DNA of 13,887 nucleotides. It comes from CAINEC01 sp046073825. Lineage in GTDB: Bacteria; Bacteroidota; Bacteroidia; AKYH767-A; OLB10. Below are positions 13,211 through 13,887 of this stretch, piece after piece. Position numbers and translations under genes: made by a program. The stretch covers positions 1 to 13,887 of the forward strand of contig JBJTMY010000231.1 in the NCBI GenBank assembly GCA_046073825.1, written 5' to 3'. How positions within the stretch are numbered: the stretch's first letter is position 1; the number at the start of each line of letters is the position of its first letter. The notes beneath the pieces were generated by a model. That model had not been told where the DNA came from. It did no database searches and was given only the letters and a program-made list of their open reading frames with translations.

Positions 13211-13887
13211 ATGATTAAACTTCTAAAAGCTCTTTACGCTGTATATTGCCTGCTTGCATTTGCAGCTTCGTTCATCATTGTAATCCCTTGTTACTTTATT
13301 GTCTTTAATCTCTTCTCGAAAAAGAAAGCACCGTTTATCGCACATAAAGTGTCTAAATTCTGGGCGCATTTGTTATTCGTGTTGTTTATTGTAAGATGCA
13401 AGATTGAAAACAAAGAATACATCGATCCTGACAAGCAATATGTTTTTGTAGCCAATCATTTATCGATGTTAGATATTCCTGCTTATGCAGCAGCTTGTAG
13501 CAATAGTTTTCGATTCTTATCGAAAGCAGAGCTGGCGAAAATTCCTTTACTAGGATACGTAATTAAAAATCTTTACATCACCGTTAACCGATCTGACCGC
13601 GCTGATAGAAGTAAGAGCATCGAACGAATGAAAGAAACAATCGATGAAGGTTTATCTGTTTTCTTGGCTCCCGAAGGAACTCGAAATAAAACAGACGCTC
13701 CTTTATTAGAGTTTAAAGATGGCGCCTTTCGATTAGCCATATATGCGCAAGTTCCTGTTGCCGTTTTAACGTTAAAAAATCCACATCACTTACACTCACC
13801 TAAGCGAATGCTAAGTATGCGTCCGGGAGTATTATATGGTGCATGGAGCAAACCTATCGAGACAAAAGGAATGACAGAAGCCGATGT
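13211..13887 (+). CDS. plsC: PlsC-type 1-acyl-sn-glycerol-3-phosphate acyltransferase, 3' end outside window
   Basis: At least 225 residues, running off the right edge. The product starts MIKLLKALYAVYC with hydrophobic segments at about 8-35 and 50-62, placing it in the inner membrane. The glycerolipid acyltransferase motifs are clear: NHLSMLD at 82-88 (His83 and Asp88 the catalytic pair of NHxxxxD), KAELAKIPLLGYV at 105-117, and PEGTRNK at 154-160 (substrate-binding EGTR). VPVAVLTL follows near 185. Family members add the second acyl chain to lysophosphatidic acid to make phosphatidic acid in phospholipid synthesis. The gene begins 1 bp after the SDR stop codon. Since this family also includes acyltransferases for ornithine and amino lipids, the exact acceptor is inferred, and the symbol is given on motif grounds. 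Confidence 0.88.
   Translation, partial: MIKLLKALYAVYCLLAFAASFIIVIPCYFIVFNLFSKKKAPFIAHKVSKFWAHLLFVLFIVRCKIENKEYIDPDKQYVFVANHLSMLDIPAYAAACSNSFRFLSKAELAKIPLLGYVIKNLYITVNRSDRADRSKSIERMKETIDEGLSVFLAPEGTRNKTDAPLLEFKDGAFRLAIYAQVPVAVLTLKNPHHLHSPKRMLSMRPGVLYGAWSKPIETKGMTEAD

Overview
The window looks like chromosomal DNA of a Bacteroidota species (Flavobacteriia/Sphingobacteriia-like). The evidence is AT-rich DNA, a large secreted protein ending in a type IX secretion (T9SS) sorting domain, promoters of the TAnnTTTG type, poor Shine-Dalgarno sequences, and PorT-like outer-membrane barrels. The genes are tightly packed and mostly housekeeping or cell-envelope functions. No rRNA or tRNA gene and no CRISPR array was seen.

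Layout. At the left edge is the C-terminal part of an M28 zinc aminopeptidase. It converges on a 1473-residue T9SS-exported surface protein, which is translationally coupled (TAATG) to a small secreted protein of unknown function. Divergent from these is a short operon of an outer-membrane beta-barrel protein and UbiX (flavin prenyltransferase), followed by a 63-residue conserved-looking small protein. Next come three minus-strand genes: queG (last step of queuosine synthesis), ruvB (Holliday-junction motor) and a cytoplasmic WD40 propeller protein. A structured GC-rich intergenic element lies between queG and ruvB.

Positions 9920-11238 are the accessory part. They hold four near-identical palindromes (core GAACCGCAACGCGGTTC) in similar ~46-53 bp units that stop 16 bp before a small HUH/Y1 transposase gene. 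This is the arrangement of a REP/RAYT (IS200-like) unit. About 470 bp with no convincing gene follows, with hints of a tiny membrane peptide or gene debris. After it come mtgA (peptidoglycan glycosyltransferase), a convergent outer-membrane protein gene, and an operon of a short-chain dehydrogenase and a PlsC-type acyltransferase that runs off the right edge.

The best candidates for something undescribed are the palindrome array with its transposase, the folded element at 7804-7908, and a recurring geometry in which a TAnnTTTG box ends exactly 4 nt before the start codon (ruvB, WD40 gene, probably mtgA), which suggests leaderless mRNAs. I did not see a clear new defence or metabolic system.
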